NCBI GenBank assembly: GCA_045532865.1
Contig: JAZSGT010000071.1
Span: forward strand, 1 to 41,781
DNA length: 41,781 nucleotides
Direction: 5' to 3'
Origin: RGIG4140 sp045532865
GTDB lineage: Bacteria > Pseudomonadota > Alphaproteobacteria > CAAHEQ01 > UBA3637
The position numbers were made by a program, and so were the translations under genes. Positions within the stretch are counted from its first letter, which is position 1; each line of letters opens with the position of its first letter. The notes under the pieces were generated by a model. It was given only the letters and a program-made list of their open reading frames with translations, ran no database searches and was not told the DNA's origin. Of this stretch, positions 15,743 through 23,682 are shown in pieces.

Positions 15743-16189
15743 TTAGTTTTGATTGATATTTACAGTAACAGAGTTTTCAGAACAACCAGTACCTGTGATT
15801 GAACCTAAAGCTTGGCAGAGTTTTGAGTCAATGAATCCTACATTAATTGAAACTATGTCCATTCCTGTTGCTGAGTTTGTTTCAAATTTCTTATAACTAA
15901 TGCTTTTAACACCTGAAGGCAAGTCGCCAACACCAGCATTTGCGAATAGAATTTTATTAGTCCTGTTTCCACAATCCGCAACATCTGATGATTCACCGTT
16001 TAAAATACTTTGTTGACATTGACCGTATAAAATCAATGCATATTTTGAAACTAAGTCAGCAACGCCGTTTGCACGGTGACGGCGCATAGAAAGTGTGTAA
16101 CCTGCGATACCACCAACTGAAAGAACACCAATAATAGCCAAAACGCCGAGCATTTCAACCATTGAACGACCTGATTCTAATTTTTTCAT
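15743..16189 (-). CDS. Type IV pilin / pseudopilin-like prepilin
   Basis: 148 residues. Basic leader MKKLESG, then RSMVEMLGVLAIIGVLSVGG: a class III prepilin signal with cleavage expected after Gly7 and Glu at mature position 5, followed by the hydrophobic N-terminal helix. The C-terminal part has five cysteines (two candidate disulfide pairs) and a Ser/Thr/Gly-rich globular region. Structural subunit of a type IV pilus or type II secretion pseudopilus; no assembly gene is nearby. GAAGG ribosome site. Its roughly 130-nt leader contains a GGGTTAA/TTAACCC hairpin (16227-16246). Confidence 0.8.
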   Translation of the reverse strand: MKKLESGRSMVEMLGVLAIIGVLSVGGIAGYTLSMRRHRANGVADLVSKYALILYGQCQQSILNGESSDVADCGNRTNKILFANAGVGDLPSGVKSISYKKFETNSATGMDIVSINVGFIDSKLCQALGSITGTGCSENSVTVNINQN

Positions 16190-16226
16190 AGTTATTTTTC
16201 CTTCTTTTTATTGTAATTACAATACT

Positions 16227-16246
16227 GGGTTAATGTCCCTTAACCC
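16227..16246 (-). promoter_or_regulatory. Hairpin in the leader of the pilin-like gene
   Basis: 7-bp perfect stem GGGTTAA (16227-16233) / TTAACCC (16240-16246), 6-nt loop, about 40 bp upstream of the pilin-like ATG, with a neighbouring palindrome ATTGTAATTACAAT. It could be an operator or an mRNA structure. Confidence 0.35.
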
Positions 16247-16324
16247 TGTTCGTTTACCACTTAAGCATATAAGAATTAAAAAATCAAGACTTTTTTTAAA
16301 AATATAAAAGTGTTTAACTAAAAT

Positions 16325-16357
16325 AAAAAAAACACCGGATTTTCCGGTGTTTTTTAT
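16325..16357 (-). terminator. Terminator of infC
   Basis: Stem AACACCGGA/TCCGGTGTT with a 3-nt loop, extended by A:T pairs and a T-run on the minus strand (16325-16339 with 16343-16357). It lies about 15 bp after the infC stop. Confidence 0.85.
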
Positions 16358-16371
16358 TTGGGTTTTTAAGT

Positions 16372-16923
16372 TTATTTCAAAGGAGCTGCAACCATGCCCA
16401 TTTGACGACCTTCAAGTTTTGGTTCGCCCTCAATTTTTGCAATGCCTTCTAAATCGGCTTGAGCTCGGCGCAAAACTTCCATCCCTAAATCGATATAAGA
16501 CATTTCGCGACCTCTGAAACGAAGGGTAAATTTAACTTTGTTCCCTTCTTGTAAGAAACGTTTAGCAGATTTCATTTTAACAGCATAGTCGTTGTCCCCA
16601 ATATTGGGTGTGAATTTAATTTCTTTAACTTCAACGATTTTTTGTTTTTTGCGTGCATCAGCTTTGCGTTTTTGCATCTCGTATTTGTATTTACCAAAAT
16701 CCAAAATTTTGCAGACTGGACAGGTATCATTTGGCGCAATCTCAATAAGATCTAAGCCTGCTTCTTCAGCTTTTTTTAATGCTTCACGTGTTGAAATGAT
16801 ACCAATATTTTCCCCAGTAGATAAAATAAGTCTAACCTGTGGGTTTGTGATTTGCTCATTAATGCGTGGGTTGTTTTTATCTAAAGAATCGCCACCTTGA
16901 GCGTTTGACATGTTCGGTTTAAT
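16372..16923 (-). CDS. infC: Translation initiation factor IF-3, probable ATT start
   Basis: 183 residues from an ATT at 16921-16923. On the minus strand GGAGG (16929-16933) lies 5 nt before this ATT, whereas the only upstream ATG (16933-16935) overlaps the GGAGG itself and the next ATG is too far from it. AUU starts are known for infC, where IF-3 discriminates against them and so represses itself. Domains: N-terminal (PRINEQITNPQVRLI, ENIGIISTREAL), lysine-rich linker, and C-terminal domain (VKEIKFTPNIGDNDYAVKM, KVKFTLRFRGREM, KLEGRQMGMVAAPL). No rpmI-rplT follows; the gene stands alone with its own promoter and terminator. Confidence 0.93.
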   Translation of the reverse strand: MKPNMSNAQGGDSLDKNNPRINEQITNPQVRLILSTGENIGIISTREALKKAEEAGLDLIEIAPNDTCPVCKILDFGKYKYEMQKRKADARKKQKIVEVKEIKFTPNIGDNDYAVKMKSAKRFLQEGNKVKFTLRFRGREMSYIDLGMEVLRRAQADLEGIAKIEGEPKLEGRQMGMVAAPLK

Positions 16924-16960
16924 ACGAGCCTCCATTAAATGTTGTTAAAAAATCCCCTAT

Positions 16961-16989
16961 AATTTACACATTTTTTTAAAGACATTCAA
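16961..16989 (-). promoter_or_regulatory. Probable infC promoter
   Basis: On the minus strand TTGAAT (16984-16989), 17-bp spacer, TAAATT (16961-16966), about 38 bp upstream of the ATT start. Confidence 0.5.
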
Positions 16990-17014
16990 GTTTTTTTTTG
17001 TTATAGTAGGGGTG

Positions 17015-18838
17015 ATGAGACATTTTTTATTGTTTTTTGTGTGTTTATTTTTAAATTTTGCCTCTTATGCGACAGAAGAGGTTGAAAATGTTCATAAACC
17101 TTTTCTTGTATCTGCTCAAGACCGAGCTGATAAAATTCAACATGCTTTAAACGAATCGATGAAAACTGAAAAAGGTCTTTTAACTGGAGAAAAAGGATTA
17201 ACCCCTTTTTTTGAAACAGAGTTTGCTTTTTTTCGCTTAATGGCATGTGAAGGTGGAATTCCTGAAACAAATCATCTTTTTTTGATGATTGAATCTAAAA
17301 TAAAAGAAGGTTGGCAATTACAAAAACCAATAATTCCAATGATGGAAGAAAAAAATGGGGTTATTTTATCAGAGCAAATTTCATACCCCTTAAATTTAAA
17401 GACCCCTAAAAAGACAACTTATTACGAAGACAAAGCATATTTTACACTTTTGTATGAAGTGTCTGAAGCTGCAAAATTGGTCGAGATTAAAAAAGAAATT
17501 CCTTTTACGGCATGTAAAGATGGTGTTTGTAAAACAAGGGTTGTTCCATTTATGATGACGTTAGATAGAACAAATACCTATCAAACAGATGTGTGTGCTT
17601 TAATGATGCATGAGTTTCAAAATGTGCCAACTCCACCAAAAGGAAATGAATTAAAAGCAAGTTTAAACAAAATTGATGATTATTATTTGTTCTTAAAATT
17701 AGAATTTGATCGTGATGTTTCATATTTAAATATGCAAATTGAAGAAGATGTTGATTGGAATATAGACAAAATCGAATATAAAAATAATCAAGGTCAAATA
17801 TTGATTCGTTTTTCTGAAAAAATAACAAAGTTGGATATGAATATAAAACTTCTTTCCTCTCAGGGTGCATTTGATTTGAATTTGCCTGTTGTTAATGGAG
17901 TATATGTGCCGTTAAAACCTGAAATTTCTTATCTGTCTATTCTAATAGCTGGGTTGGGATTGTTTTTCTTATCCCCTATAATGCTTGTTTTTTTGACATT
18001 AAAAGATACAAAAAAAGCATTAAAAAAGCAAATAATACAAATTCGATTTGTTCTTTTTGGATGTGCATTTTTGTTTGCTGTTTGTGGTTATTTTTTTGAT
18101 GGATTTAAAATCCTTTTTGAAGTGCCAAAAATGTTGTGGATTATTCCTTTTGCATTGCTTGTTTATTTGCTTATTAAGCCAAAAATAAAAATGAAATGGG
18201 CTGTGTTTATCTTTTTGTTATGGCCAAAACCTTATCTGTTGGATGTTTTGTATGCACTTGATACAAAATCGGTGTTAATTTTTGCTATCTTTTTTGTGTG
18301 GGCTTTTTTGTGTTATCTGCCTTTTAAAATATGTCAAAATACGCCTAAATTTTTCAAAGAAATTAAAAAGGTTAAACAGTATCCTTATTTGCTTCGAATT
18401 CCACAAGTTGTTATGCTTTGTTGGTTAATTGTTGTGGGTTTTGGTGAGATCTTTTTTGAAGGAAAAAGTGTTCAAGATTTTTCTCACTTAAAAAAGCAAA
18501 ATAAAACAATTTTTGTTTCAGTTGAAAATGGATATTGCCTTTCTTGTTTGTTAAATAAAGTGAAGTTGGCATATATTCAAAAAACAACAGATTTGATTTT
18601 AAAAAATAATTTAGAAATTTTAACTCTTGATACATCTTCTAAAGAAGGGAAATCCTTTTTAAGAGAAAATCATTTTGAAGCATTTTCATATGGTTTGTTG
18701 TATGGTGAAAAAGTGCCATACCCTATCTTTTTGTTTGGTTCTGTTGAGTTAGAAGAATGGCAAAAACACCTTTCTGAAATAACAGATACATCTGATATAA
18801 ATAAGCATTTTATTTCAAGTAAAGATGGGGAGCATTAA
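17015..18838 (+). CDS. Degenerate DsbD/ScsB-like thiol-disulfide membrane protein
   Basis: 607 residues from the ATG at 17015 (an in-frame GTG precedes it). Signal peptide (1-20), periplasmic N-terminal region with a Cys pair in FTACKDGVCKTRVVPF as in DsbD-alpha/ScsB proteins, then about six membrane helices (roughly 308-480), and a C-terminal thioredoxin-like domain with Y-C-L-S-C (C508, C511). In DsbD the first core helix carries an essential Cys in an L-M-P-C-V motif; here the matching segment reads GLFFLSPIMLVFLTLK without Cys, and fewer helices are present. Electron transfer across the membrane is therefore doubtful; it may act as a periplasmic reductase fed by another source. The 3' end overlaps the convergent rnhA by 4 nt. 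Confidence 0.7.
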   Translation: MRHFLLFFVCLFLNFASYATEEVENVHKPFLVSAQDRADKIQHALNESMKTEKGLLTGEKGLTPFFETEFAFFRLMACEGGIPETNHLFLMIESKIKEGWQLQKPIIPMMEEKNGVILSEQISYPLNLKTPKKTTYYEDKAYFTLLYEVSEAAKLVEIKKEIPFTACKDGVCKTRVVPFMMTLDRTNTYQTDVCALMMHEFQNVPTPPKGNELKASLNKIDDYYLFLKLEFDRDVSYLNMQIEEDVDWNIDKIEYKNNQGQILIRFSEKITKLDMNIKLLSSQGAFDLNLPVVNGVYVPLKPEISYLSILIAGLGLFFLSPIMLVFLTLKDTKKALKKQIIQIRFVLFGCAFLFAVCGYFFDGFKILFEVPKMLWIIPFALLVYLLIKPKIKMKWAVFIFLLWPKPYLLDVLYALDTKSVLIFAIFFVWAFLCYLPFKICQNTPKFFKEIKKVKQYPYLLRIPQVVMLCWLIVVGFGEIFFEGKSVQDFSHLKKQNKTIFVSVENGYCLSCLLNKVKLAYIQKTTDLILKNNLEILTLDTSSKEGKSFLRENHFEAFSYGLLYGEKVPYPIFLFGSVELEEWQKHLSEITDTSDINKHFISSKDGEH

Positions 18839-19290
18839 TTTTTTTCGCTAGATAAAGCGCCAAAAGCATCTCTTTGTTCACAGGCGAGTTTATCAACCAA
18901 TTCATTTTGAGGATGTCCAGCATGACCTTTTACCCACGTCCATTCAACTTTGTGAGGTTGTAACGCTTCATCTAACTTAATCCATAACTCTTGATTAAGA
19001 ACGGGTTTCTTATCTGCTTTTTTCCAATTGTTTTTCTTCCATCCAAAAATCCACTTGGTTGCGCCTTCTAATACATATTTGCTATCGGTAAAAATATGCA
19101 CGTGGCATGGTTCTTTAAGTTTATTTAGTCCTTCAATAACAGCAGTTAGTTCCATTTGGTTATTGGTTGTTTGTTTTGCGCCACCAGAAAATGATTTTTC
19201 TTTTCCTTGATAGACAAGTAAAACACCCCATCCACCAGCTCCTGGATTTCCTGAACAAGCACCATCTGTGTATAATTGAACTTCTTTCAT
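18835..19290 (-). CDS. rnhA: Ribonuclease HI
   Basis: 151 residues from the ATG at 19288-19290; a more distal in-frame ATG lies upstream of the -10 box and is not transcribed. Removes RNA from RNA:DNA hybrids. The catalytic set is intact: D9 (LYTDGACSGNPG), E47 (NNQMELTAV), D69 (IFTDSKYV), D133 (PQNELVDKLA), with H123 in the flexible loop. AAGGA site upstream. Monocistronic. Confidence 0.95.
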   Translation of the reverse strand: MKEVQLYTDGACSGNPGAGGWGVLLVYQGKEKSFSGGAKQTTNNQMELTAVIEGLNKLKEPCHVHIFTDSKYVLEGATKWIFGWKKNNWKKADKKPVLNQELWIKLDEALQPHKVEWTWVKGHAGHPQNELVDKLACEQRDAFGALSSEKN

Positions 19291-19311
19291 TTTTTTTATC
19301 CTTTTTTTTAG

Positions 19312-19340
19312 ACTATAACACACTTTGTTTTTCTTGCCAA
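19312..19340 (-). promoter_or_regulatory. rnhA promoter
   Basis: Minus strand: TTGGCA (19335-19340), 17-bp spacer, TATAGT (19312-19317). It fixes the rnhA start at 19290. Confidence 0.65.
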
Positions 19341-19384
19341 TGAATATTTAGCTTTTAATTGATAATATAAAATATATAAAAATA

Positions 19385-19413
19385 TTGACGAAAAAGAAAA
19401 ATTATGATACAAT
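19385..19413 (+). promoter_or_regulatory. Promoter of the orphan gene at 19442
   Basis: TTGACG (19385-19390), 17-bp spacer, TACAAT (19408-19413), 28 bp before the ATG. The longer reading frame beginning at the TTG here starts inside the promoter and is not the real start. Confidence 0.65.
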
Positions 19414-19441
19414 GCGCTCATATTTTTTAAGGAGTTTTTTT

Positions 19442-20239
19442 ATGAACAAAGAATACAACTATGTGCCAGCTTATTATAGTGTGAAAAATAATGAGATTTT
19501 TGGTAAATTGCCACTATTTTATTATAAAATATCTGCTGATCCACAAAAGAGTTATTATTATAAATCATATGTCAATTCTGCAGATAGAATTGAAAAAATG
19601 ACGGATCAGGATATTAAGTATGTTTTTGATTCTTTGCGTGATAAAGTTCAGGGTGAGTTCAAGCTTTTGCTTTATGCAATTGAAGCTCGTTATAAACAAG
19701 AAAAATTGAGCCAGAATGTGAATTCTGCCACAATGCTTCGTTTTGCTAAAGCACCGGTTGTTCCAACACCTGCGCAAGTTGTAACTCGTCATAATACAGA
19801 TAATCAAGAACGCAGAAAAGCTCTTCAGCGGGATAAACAGTTGGCAAAATTTTCTACAATTGCACCTGTTGTTTTAAAAGATAATGAAGGGCAAGAAACA
19901 GCTCTTTGTGCGAAGATGAATGATGAATATTTTTATGTTTCATTAGATGAAAATAAACCTGCTTTTTATAAAGTGGGACTTTCAAAAGCTGAAGTTATGG
20001 ATGTGTATGAAGTAGGTGATTTGTTAGAGTTTGCTTCCAGGTCACAAAAAACGGAACATATTGCTTCAAACCTTGCTTTAATATATAAAAAATTTGTTCA
20101 AGCAAAATTACCAAAACCAACTAAAACAGCAAATGAAGTTTATTATTCAAAGGTGAGAATTGCACTGGCAAAAGGGTTACAGGCTTTTTCTCCAATTGAA
20201 AGAAAACTCTGTGAAAATGCAAAAAAAAGGCAACGATAA
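19442..20239 (+). CDS. Orphan cytoplasmic protein of unknown function
   Basis: 265 residues from the ATG at 19442, with AAGGAG 8 bp upstream. No signal peptide or membrane helix. It is tyrosine- and lysine-rich at the N-terminus (EYNYVPAYYSVKNNEIFGKL), has a helical segment (about 50-95), a basic linker with a possible nucleic-acid-binding character (about 115-140), a beta-rich middle (VVLKDNEGQETALCAKMNDEY) and a helical C-terminus. I do not recognise a family. Its own promoter and terminator make it a single-gene unit. The TAA stop lies in the loop of the terminator hairpin. Confidence 0.7.
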   Translation: MNKEYNYVPAYYSVKNNEIFGKLPLFYYKISADPQKSYYYKSYVNSADRIEKMTDQDIKYVFDSLRDKVQGEFKLLLYAIEARYKQEKLSQNVNSATMLRFAKAPVVPTPAQVVTRHNTDNQERRKALQRDKQLAKFSTIAPVVLKDNEGQETALCAKMNDEYFYVSLDENKPAFYKVGLSKAEVMDVYEVGDLLEFASRSQKTEHIASNLALIYKKFVQAKLPKPTKTANEVYYSKVRIALAKGLQAFSPIERKLCENAKKRQR

Positions 20240-20252
20240 GTTGCCTTTTTTT
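20221..20252. terminator. Bidirectional terminator containing a stop codon
   Basis: 12-bp stem AAAAAAGGCAAC (20223-20234) with its complement (20240-20251); the loop holds the TAA of the orphan gene. It serves the convergent porin gene too. Confidence 0.85.
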
Positions 20253-20268
20253 ATGCCAGAGATTTTTT

Positions 20269-21384
20269 TTAAAATCTGTAACCAACCCCTGTGATAAATG
20301 ACATCCCTTTATTATCTTTCTCATGAGAGGTGCTGTGTGCGTTTAAATGGGTTACAACGCCGTATAATTCAACCTCTTTTGTTAAGTTGTAAACATTTGA
20401 AAAAATTAGAAGTGTGTCTTGGTGGCGTGTGTTTTCAGCCTGTGTGTGTAAAAGAGCCAAATTTGTTTTGAAAGAGTCCCATTTGTATCCAGTGCTTATA
20501 CTCCAGCTTTGAGATTCTCTAAAGTTGTCAAAATAAGCGGGGAGATAGGCATTTTTTCTGGTTGTTGAAATTGGGTTTTTTGTTCCATCAATATAGGCTT
20601 TTTTATATCCTGCCCCTATGTTGAAGCGACAGTATGCAAAATGCATTCCTGCAGAAATTTCTTTGTCTGTTGAGTTAAAGACTCCATAGCCAAGAGATGT
20701 ATATAATTTGGCTCTTGGGGATAAAATCCACTCTTTTTGTGCGCCAAAAGTGTAACCATCTTCATTTGTTTCATAATCAACATATCTGCTGGTCATTCCA
20801 CGACGGTGAGCGTTGTGAACGGTGTATGAAGCACCTAATTTTAACCCATGCCATTTAGGAGTGATATATGTGATTTTGGGTGCTCTTCCATCTGTCATAA
20901 TTGCGGTGGATTTGGGCGTGTAGCTATGTGTTGATTTAAAGCCATTGCTCCAGTTGGGATTGCTCAAAAAGTAGGTGGCATTGGAATCATCGAGTTTTAA
21001 AAATGTGATTTCAGTTGCACCTTTGTGGAGTTGATAAGCTGCATTTTGCGTATATCCAATTTGAACAGAACCGAAGATAGATTCGCTAACCAAGTAGGGA
21101 TAAAAGCGATATTCTCCTTCGCTCCTGTCTTTATCATCTTCTTTATAAATAACAGCTGTGGAAGCGTGAATTCCCAATTTGTGATTGTTATCAAAAAGAT
21201 AGTTTGCTTGTAAGGTTGCATCTGTTCTTGTTACAAAACGTCCTGGATATTTATTTTCATATTTTGTTTTAGAAATGCCATAATAAGCGCCTGCTAAGCC
21301 ATTGATATTAAAATCCCAATTTCCAGCCACAGCATTGTTTGAGATAAAAGGAATAAGTGAGCAAAGAAGGATGTATTTTTTCAT
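20269..21384 (-). CDS. Outer-membrane porin-like beta-barrel protein
   Basis: 371 residues. Signal peptide ending in NAVA (cleavage near residue 20-21), then alternating amphipathic beta strands with many aromatic residues and Gly/Asn/Asp turns (FNINGLAGAYYGISKT, LKLGASYTVHNAHRRG, LYTSLGYGVFNS), and the C-terminal strand GMSFITGVGYRF ending in Phe, the classical outer-membrane insertion signal. No cysteine in the predicted mature barrel, as usual for porins. Probably a general diffusion channel of the alphaproteobacterial porin type. AGGTGG site 7 bp before the ATG. Confidence 0.8.
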   Translation of the reverse strand: MKKYILLCSLIPFISNNAVAGNWDFNINGLAGAYYGISKTKYENKYPGRFVTRTDATLQANYLFDNNHKLGIHASTAVIYKEDDKDRSEGEYRFYPYLVSESIFGSVQIGYTQNAAYQLHKGATEITFLKLDDSNATYFLSNPNWSNGFKSTHSYTPKSTAIMTDGRAPKITYITPKWHGLKLGASYTVHNAHRRGMTSRYVDYETNEDGYTFGAQKEWILSPRAKLYTSLGYGVFNSTDKEISAGMHFAYCRFNIGAGYKKAYIDGTKNPISTTRKNAYLPAYFDNFRESQSWSISTGYKWDSFKTNLALLHTQAENTRHQDTLLIFSNVYNLTKEVELYGVVTHLNAHSTSHEKDNKGMSFITGVGYRF

Positions 21385-21419
21385 TTTACCACCTGTTAAA
21401 GTTGTTAATTTATAAATTC

Positions 21420-21448
21420 AACATAACATAGTATGAAAAAATATGCAA
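21420..21448 (-). promoter_or_regulatory. Probable porin promoter
   Basis: Minus strand: TTGCAT (21443-21448), 17-bp spacer, TATGTT (21420-21425), 35 bp upstream of the porin ATG. Confidence 0.5.
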
Positions 21449-21487
21449 AAAAATAATGTATAAGGATATGTTGATTTTTAGTTTTTA

Positions 21488-21516
21488 TTGACAAAAGTTC
21501 GTGTTCTGAATATCTT
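21488..21516 (+). promoter_or_regulatory. Promoter of the tandem-Nudix gene
   Basis: TTGACA (21488-21493), 17-bp spacer, TATCTT (21511-21516), 25 bp before the ATG at 21542. Confidence 0.65.
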
Positions 21517-21541
21517 TGTATCAAGTTTGAAGGGGGTTTTT

Positions 21542-22390
21542 ATGGTAAAAGATTTAAGAAAAATATCGGTTGTTTTTTTGATAAAAGAGGAAGAAAAATA
21601 TCTTTTTCAAAAACGAAAAAGTTATTCAATTTATGCAGGTGGATATGTGTTGCCAGGAGGACATGTTGAAGCAGATGAGACGGTTTTAGAAGCTGCTGCG
21701 CGTGAGCTTTATGAAGAATTAGATATAGAAGTTCGAGCATGTGATTTGGAATTTAAAATGGTTGAGCCGGTGGCTGATTATATTGTCTTTTTCTTTGAGG
21801 TTAAAAAGTATCAAGGCCAAATTAAGAACAAGGAACCTCATAAACATGTTGATATGCAGTTTTTACCTTTGACGGATGAAAGGATACATCCAGATACGTT
21901 AAATGAATTGATTAAAATTGAACAAGGAACTACTTTTTTGCAAGGTCCACTGAAGCTTGATTTAAAAGAAGGATATCGCTCTTCGGCACGTGCAATTTTA
22001 ATTACAAAAGAAAAAAAACTTGTTTTGATTAAACGCTCAAAACAAAATGTTGAAACTTATTATGTTACACCTGGGGGAGGGATCGAAAAAGATGAAACAC
22101 CATTAAAAGCTTTGAAACGGGAGTTGTTGGAAGAAACAGGTAGTTTGATTTCTTCAGCTGAGTTTTTGTTTCATTTTGATGATGAAGAAAAACAAAACAG
22201 TGTTGATTTTTTCTTATGTTATGAAAAAGAAAGAATTGTTCCAACGGGTAGTGAATGGACAAAATTTAATTCACCAACAAATTTATATGAAGTTGTTGAA
22301 GTTACTTTAGACAAAGTAAAAGATTTGAACTTAAAACCGGATGCAGTGAAATCAAGAATAATTTCTGCTTTTGAAACTGGTTTAAAATGA
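21542..22390 (+). CDS. Tandem double-Nudix hydrolase
   Basis: 282 residues from the ATG at 21542 (AGGGGG upstream; the frame open further 5' starts within the promoter). Two complete Nudix domains in one chain. Box 1 spans 40-62, G-x5-E-x7-RELYEELDI, with the usual Gly of the last triplet replaced by Asp61. Box 2 spans 179-201, G-x5-E-x7-RELLEETGS. All metal-binding glutamates are present in both, so both sites could hydrolyse nucleoside-diphosphate-linked substrates. It precedes a sugar-nucleotide cluster by 126 bp, which hints at a nucleotide-sugar substrate, but this is inference. Confidence 0.8.
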   Translation: MVKDLRKISVVFLIKEEEKYLFQKRKSYSIYAGGYVLPGGHVEADETVLEAAARELYEELDIEVRACDLEFKMVEPVADYIVFFFEVKKYQGQIKNKEPHKHVDMQFLPLTDERIHPDTLNELIKIEQGTTFLQGPLKLDLKEGYRSSARAILITKEKKLVLIKRSKQNVETYYVTPGGGIEKDETPLKALKRELLEETGSLISSAEFLFHFDDEEKQNSVDFFLCYEKERIVPTGSEWTKFNSPTNLYEVVEVTLDKVKDLNLKPDAVKSRIISAFETGLK

Positions 22391-22449
22391 TGTTTGCTTT
22401 AAGGTTAATTGTGAATAATATAAATTGAGCCTAAATAAGATAAAAAAGG

Positions 22450-22478
22450 TTGCTTTTTGGTGTTTGTTTATCCATAAT
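22450..22478 (+). promoter_or_regulatory. Probable promoter of the GDP-sugar operon
   Basis: TTGCTT (22450-22455), 17-bp spacer, CATAAT (22473-22478), 39 bp before the first ATG of the operon. Confidence 0.5.
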
Positions 22479-22516
22479 AAGCCTATTGAATTTTTTAATT
22501 TTTAAAAAGGGGAATT

Positions 22517-22951
22517 ATGAGTACATATTATATTGTTTCAGGTGGGTTTGATCCATTACATGAAGGACATATCGAAATGATTAAATCTGCTGCAGAAAAT
22601 AGTGATGGTGTTATTCTGTTATTAAATTCTGATGAGTGGCTTTGTCGAAAAAAAGGAAAGAATTTTATGAGCTTTAAGACTCGTCAAGCTATTTGTGGAT
22701 ATTTAAAAAATGTGATTGATGTGATTGCTTTTGATGATTCTGATAATTCAGCCTCAGATGGTATTCGAAAAGCAAGAGAAAAATATCCAAATGATGTCCT
22801 TGTTTTTGCTAATGGTGGCGACAGAACAAAAGAAAATATTCCAGAAGGGGTTGTTTGTGATGAACTTGGTGTTTTGCTCGCTTTTGGCGTTGGCGGTGAA
22901 AATAAGGCAAACAGCTCTTCTTGGATTTTAGCTGATTGGAAAAAGAATTAA
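22517..22951 (+). CDS. HxGH-type nucleotidyltransferase (cytidylyltransferase-like)
   Basis: 144 residues. The N-terminal GGFDPLHEGHIEMI carries the HxGH signature of the cytidylyl/adenylyltransferase superfamily (as in TagD, HldE C-terminal domain, CoaD). The second conserved region is less clear (FMSFKTRQAICGYLKNVIDVI, FANGGDRTKENIPE). Members join NTP to a sugar-, polyol- or pantetheine-phosphate. It opens the operon with a phosphomannomutase, gmd and GDP-fucose synthase; since no ManC-type GDP-mannose pyrophosphorylase is seen, it is a candidate for mannose-1-phosphate activation, though this would be unprecedented for the family as far as I know. Confidence 0.75.
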   Translation: MSTYYIVSGGFDPLHEGHIEMIKSAAENSDGVILLLNSDEWLCRKKGKNFMSFKTRQAICGYLKNVIDVIAFDDSDNSASDGIRKAREKYPNDVLVFANGGDRTKENIPEGVVCDELGVLLAFGVGGENKANSSSWILADWKKN

Positions 22952-22959
22952 GGTGATTT

Positions 22960-23673
22960 ATGACGATATACGTATTTGACTTAGATGGAACACTTACGCC
23001 AGCTCGACTTCCTATGACAAAAGAGTTTGAATCTTTTTTCTTAAAATGGGCAAAAGACAAAACGTGTTTCATTGCAACTGGTTCGGATATTAAAAAAGTG
23101 AAGGAACAAACCTCTCAAAAGGTATTAAACGCTTTCGAGGGTGTTTATTGTTCAATGGGGAATGTGTTGTGGAAAAGAGGTGAAATTATTTATAAAAACG
23201 AATTTCAAGCCAATCCTCGTTTGATTGAAAAGTTAGAGGAGTTCCGTTCTATAACCACTTATCCTCATGAATTATTCGGCAATTATATTGAATATCGAGA
23301 AGGCATGATTAACTTTTCTGTCCTTGGACGAGATTGTCCGTATGCTGAAAGAGAAAAATACTTTGCCTATGATAAAAAAACGCATGAGCGAGAACGAATT
23401 TGTCATTTGTTGGCTGAACAATTCCCAGAATATGATTTTTCAATAGGGGGGATGATTTCAATTGATATCACCCCAAAAGGAAAGGGAAAAGAGCAGGTCG
23501 CTCATCATTTAAGACAGATATATCCTAAATTAAAAATAGTTTTTTTTGGGGATAAGACATTTTCTGGTGGGAACGATTATGCGTTGGCGCAAGCTGTGTT
23601 AGCACTTGGAAATGCGGCTGTTGTGCAGGTGGCAGGGCCAGATGTTGTAAAAGATTTTTTAAAAAGCGAATAG
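22960..23673 (+). CDS. Eukaryote-type (alpha-PMM, HAD family) phosphomannomutase
   Basis: 237 residues. The HAD nucleophile motif is VFDLDGTLTPAR (compare D-x-D-G-T-L-T in human PMM). Cap-domain signatures are NYIEYREGMINFSVLGRDC and GGMISIDITPKGKGKEQV, and the C-terminal metal motif is VFFGDKTFSGGNDYALA. These are the hallmarks of the alpha-phosphomannomutase family usual in eukaryotes rather than the ManB/AlgC family of most bacteria. Converts mannose-6-P to mannose-1-P for GDP-mannose. It follows the nucleotidyltransferase by 8 bp and precedes gmd by 9 bp. A sugar phosphatase role is the main alternative. Confidence 0.8.
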   Translation: MTIYVFDLDGTLTPARLPMTKEFESFFLKWAKDKTCFIATGSDIKKVKEQTSQKVLNAFEGVYCSMGNVLWKRGEIIYKNEFQANPRLIEKLEEFRSITTYPHELFGNYIEYREGMINFSVLGRDCPYAEREKYFAYDKKTHERERICHLLAEQFPEYDFSIGGMISIDITPKGKGKEQVAHHLRQIYPKLKIVFFGDKTFSGGNDYALAQAVLALGNAAVVQVAGPDVVKDFLKSE

Positions 23674-23682
23674 GGGATAAAA

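Noticed and set aside
17001..17270. 89-codon minus-strand ORF at the 5' end of the DsbD-like gene
   Set aside because: Lies antisense to a signal peptide and domain that are clearly coding; composition is that of an antisense frame.
19385..19441. Upstream extension of the orphan protein from a TTG
   Set aside because: Begins inside the -35 box; the AAGGAG-preceded ATG at 19442 is the start.
21488..21541. Upstream extension of the tandem-Nudix protein from a TTG
   Set aside because: The TTG is part of the -35 TTGACA; the ATG at 21542 follows a good ribosome site.
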